From contig JAJNPX010000006.1 of NCBI GenBank assembly GCA_021155145.1, forward strand, positions 1-5,875: a DNA stretch of 5,875 bases, written 5' to 3'. The stretch's first letter is position 1. The number at the start of each line of letters is the position of its first letter. The notes under the pieces were generated by a model. It did not search any database and was not told the DNA's origin. It saw nothing but the letters and a program-made list of their open reading frames with translations. The translations under genes were made by a program, and so were the position numbers. Positions 5,623 through 5,875 of the stretch are shown here, in pieces. The stretch comes from Acidisarcina sp. (GTDB taxonomy: Bacteria > Acidobacteriota > Blastocatellia > Pyrinomonadales > Pyrinomonadaceae).

Positions 5623-5847
5623 ATGGAGGCAGTTCGTGTTGAGACTATCGTCCAGCAAAATGGTCGCGTGATCGTCGAGAATCTCCCATTTGATGAAGGC
5701 GACCATGTAGAAGTGATCGTATTCGAGCAGCGTGACCCGAAAAAGGATAGGGTGAATGACCCATATCCACTTCGCGGAACACCCTATCATTATGACGATC
5801 CTTTTTCGCCCCTTATCTCGTTAGACGATTCCGAACCTTTCAAATGA
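5623..5847 (+). CDS. Type II antitoxin, partner of a PIN-domain toxin
   Basis: This 74-residue protein is predicted to neutralise the toxin encoded next and to repress the pair. The N-terminal part (about 4-35) has the beta-rich pattern VRVETIVQQNGRVIVENLPF-x2-GDHVEVIV, resembling AbrB/AF2212-like swapped-hairpin DNA-binding antitoxins. The C-terminal part carries YPLRGTPYHYDDPFSPL (48-64), which I recognise from antitoxins next to PIN toxins and which probably wraps the toxin. The ATG is 2 bases after the purE stop and has a good GGAG. The TGA stop overlaps the toxin ATG (ATGA). GC is about 47% by hand count over 5621-5850, against 62% or more in purE lines, suggesting later acquisition. The family assignment is from memory of motif patterns, and the pairing with a PIN protein supports it. 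Confidence 0.82.
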   Translation: MEAVRVETIVQQNGRVIVENLPFDEGDHVEVIVFEQRDPKKDRVNDPYPLRGTPYHYDDPFSPLISLDDSEPFK

Positions 5848-5875
5848 TCGTCCTTGATACGCACATTTGGATATG
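5844..5875 (+). CDS. PIN-domain toxin (VapC-like), 3' truncated by window end
   Basis: Only ten full codons are visible, reading MIVLDTHIWI, with a partial TG that would suit Trp. The start MxxLDTHxWxW is a hallmark of PIN-domain ribonuclease toxins of the VapC type; Asp5 would be the first of the conserved metal-binding acidic residues. The ATG overlaps the antitoxin stop by four bases (ATGA), the usual coupled arrangement. Known PIN toxins cleave RNA, often tRNA or rRNA, but the target here cannot be told. The other roughly 120 residues lie outside the window. Confidence 0.8.
   Translation, partial: MIVLDTHIWI

Noticed and set aside
4747..5790. A 347-codon open frame on the minus strand across the lipoprotein, purE and antitoxin genes
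   Set aside because: It is antisense to clearly recognisable genes, crosses three of them, and shows no recognisable domain. High GC commonly leaves such antisense frames open.

Overview
The window is 5,875 bases of high-GC bacterial DNA with tightly packed genes. I infer an Acidobacteriota-type organism, possibly Blastocatellia. The main clue is a soluble Ser/Thr kinase that begins 'IGRTISHYRI' and is fused to a TolB-like domain and TPRs, an architecture common in that phylum. The GC content and gene style agree, but no rRNA or other strong taxonomic marker is present.

Layout. Positions 1-960 (+) hold the 3' two thirds of a Thermus-type isocitrate dehydrogenase, followed by a strong intrinsic terminator (973-1011). 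Positions 961-1373 are a 413-base gap between convergent genes. It holds the terminator, a six-unit TGGAAACC array with a 12-base period, promoter-like hexamers and a hairpin. Positions 1374-3584 (-) encode the kinase/TolB-like/TPR protein. A good sigma70-type promoter (TTGACC-17-TACTAT) lies just upstream of it, in the divergent gap.

From about 3743 to the right edge, all genes are on the + strand and tightly spaced, which looks like one operon. In order they are an exported TlpA/redoxin-like protein (CPVC active site), a 91-aa zinc-ribbon-like protein, a small four-cysteine lipoprotein, purE (de novo purine synthesis), and a toxin-antitoxin pair. The pair consists of a complete 74-aa antitoxin, whose ATG lies 2 bases after the purE stop, and the first 10 codons of a PIN-domain (VapC-like) toxin, which overlaps the antitoxin by ATGA and runs off the window.

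How the genes work together. Isocitrate dehydrogenase and PurE are housekeeping metabolism. The kinase is probably a cytoplasmic signalling protein. The redoxin and the Cys-rich lipoprotein could act in the same extracytoplasmic redox setting, but this is only inference. The antitoxin is clearly poorer in GC (about 47% by hand count, against 62% or more in sampled purE lines). It looks like an accessory module inserted behind purE. I see no clearly novel large system. The most unusual items are the toxin-antitoxin pair attached to purE, the 12-base repeat array, and the conserved but uncharacterised Cys-rich small proteins.
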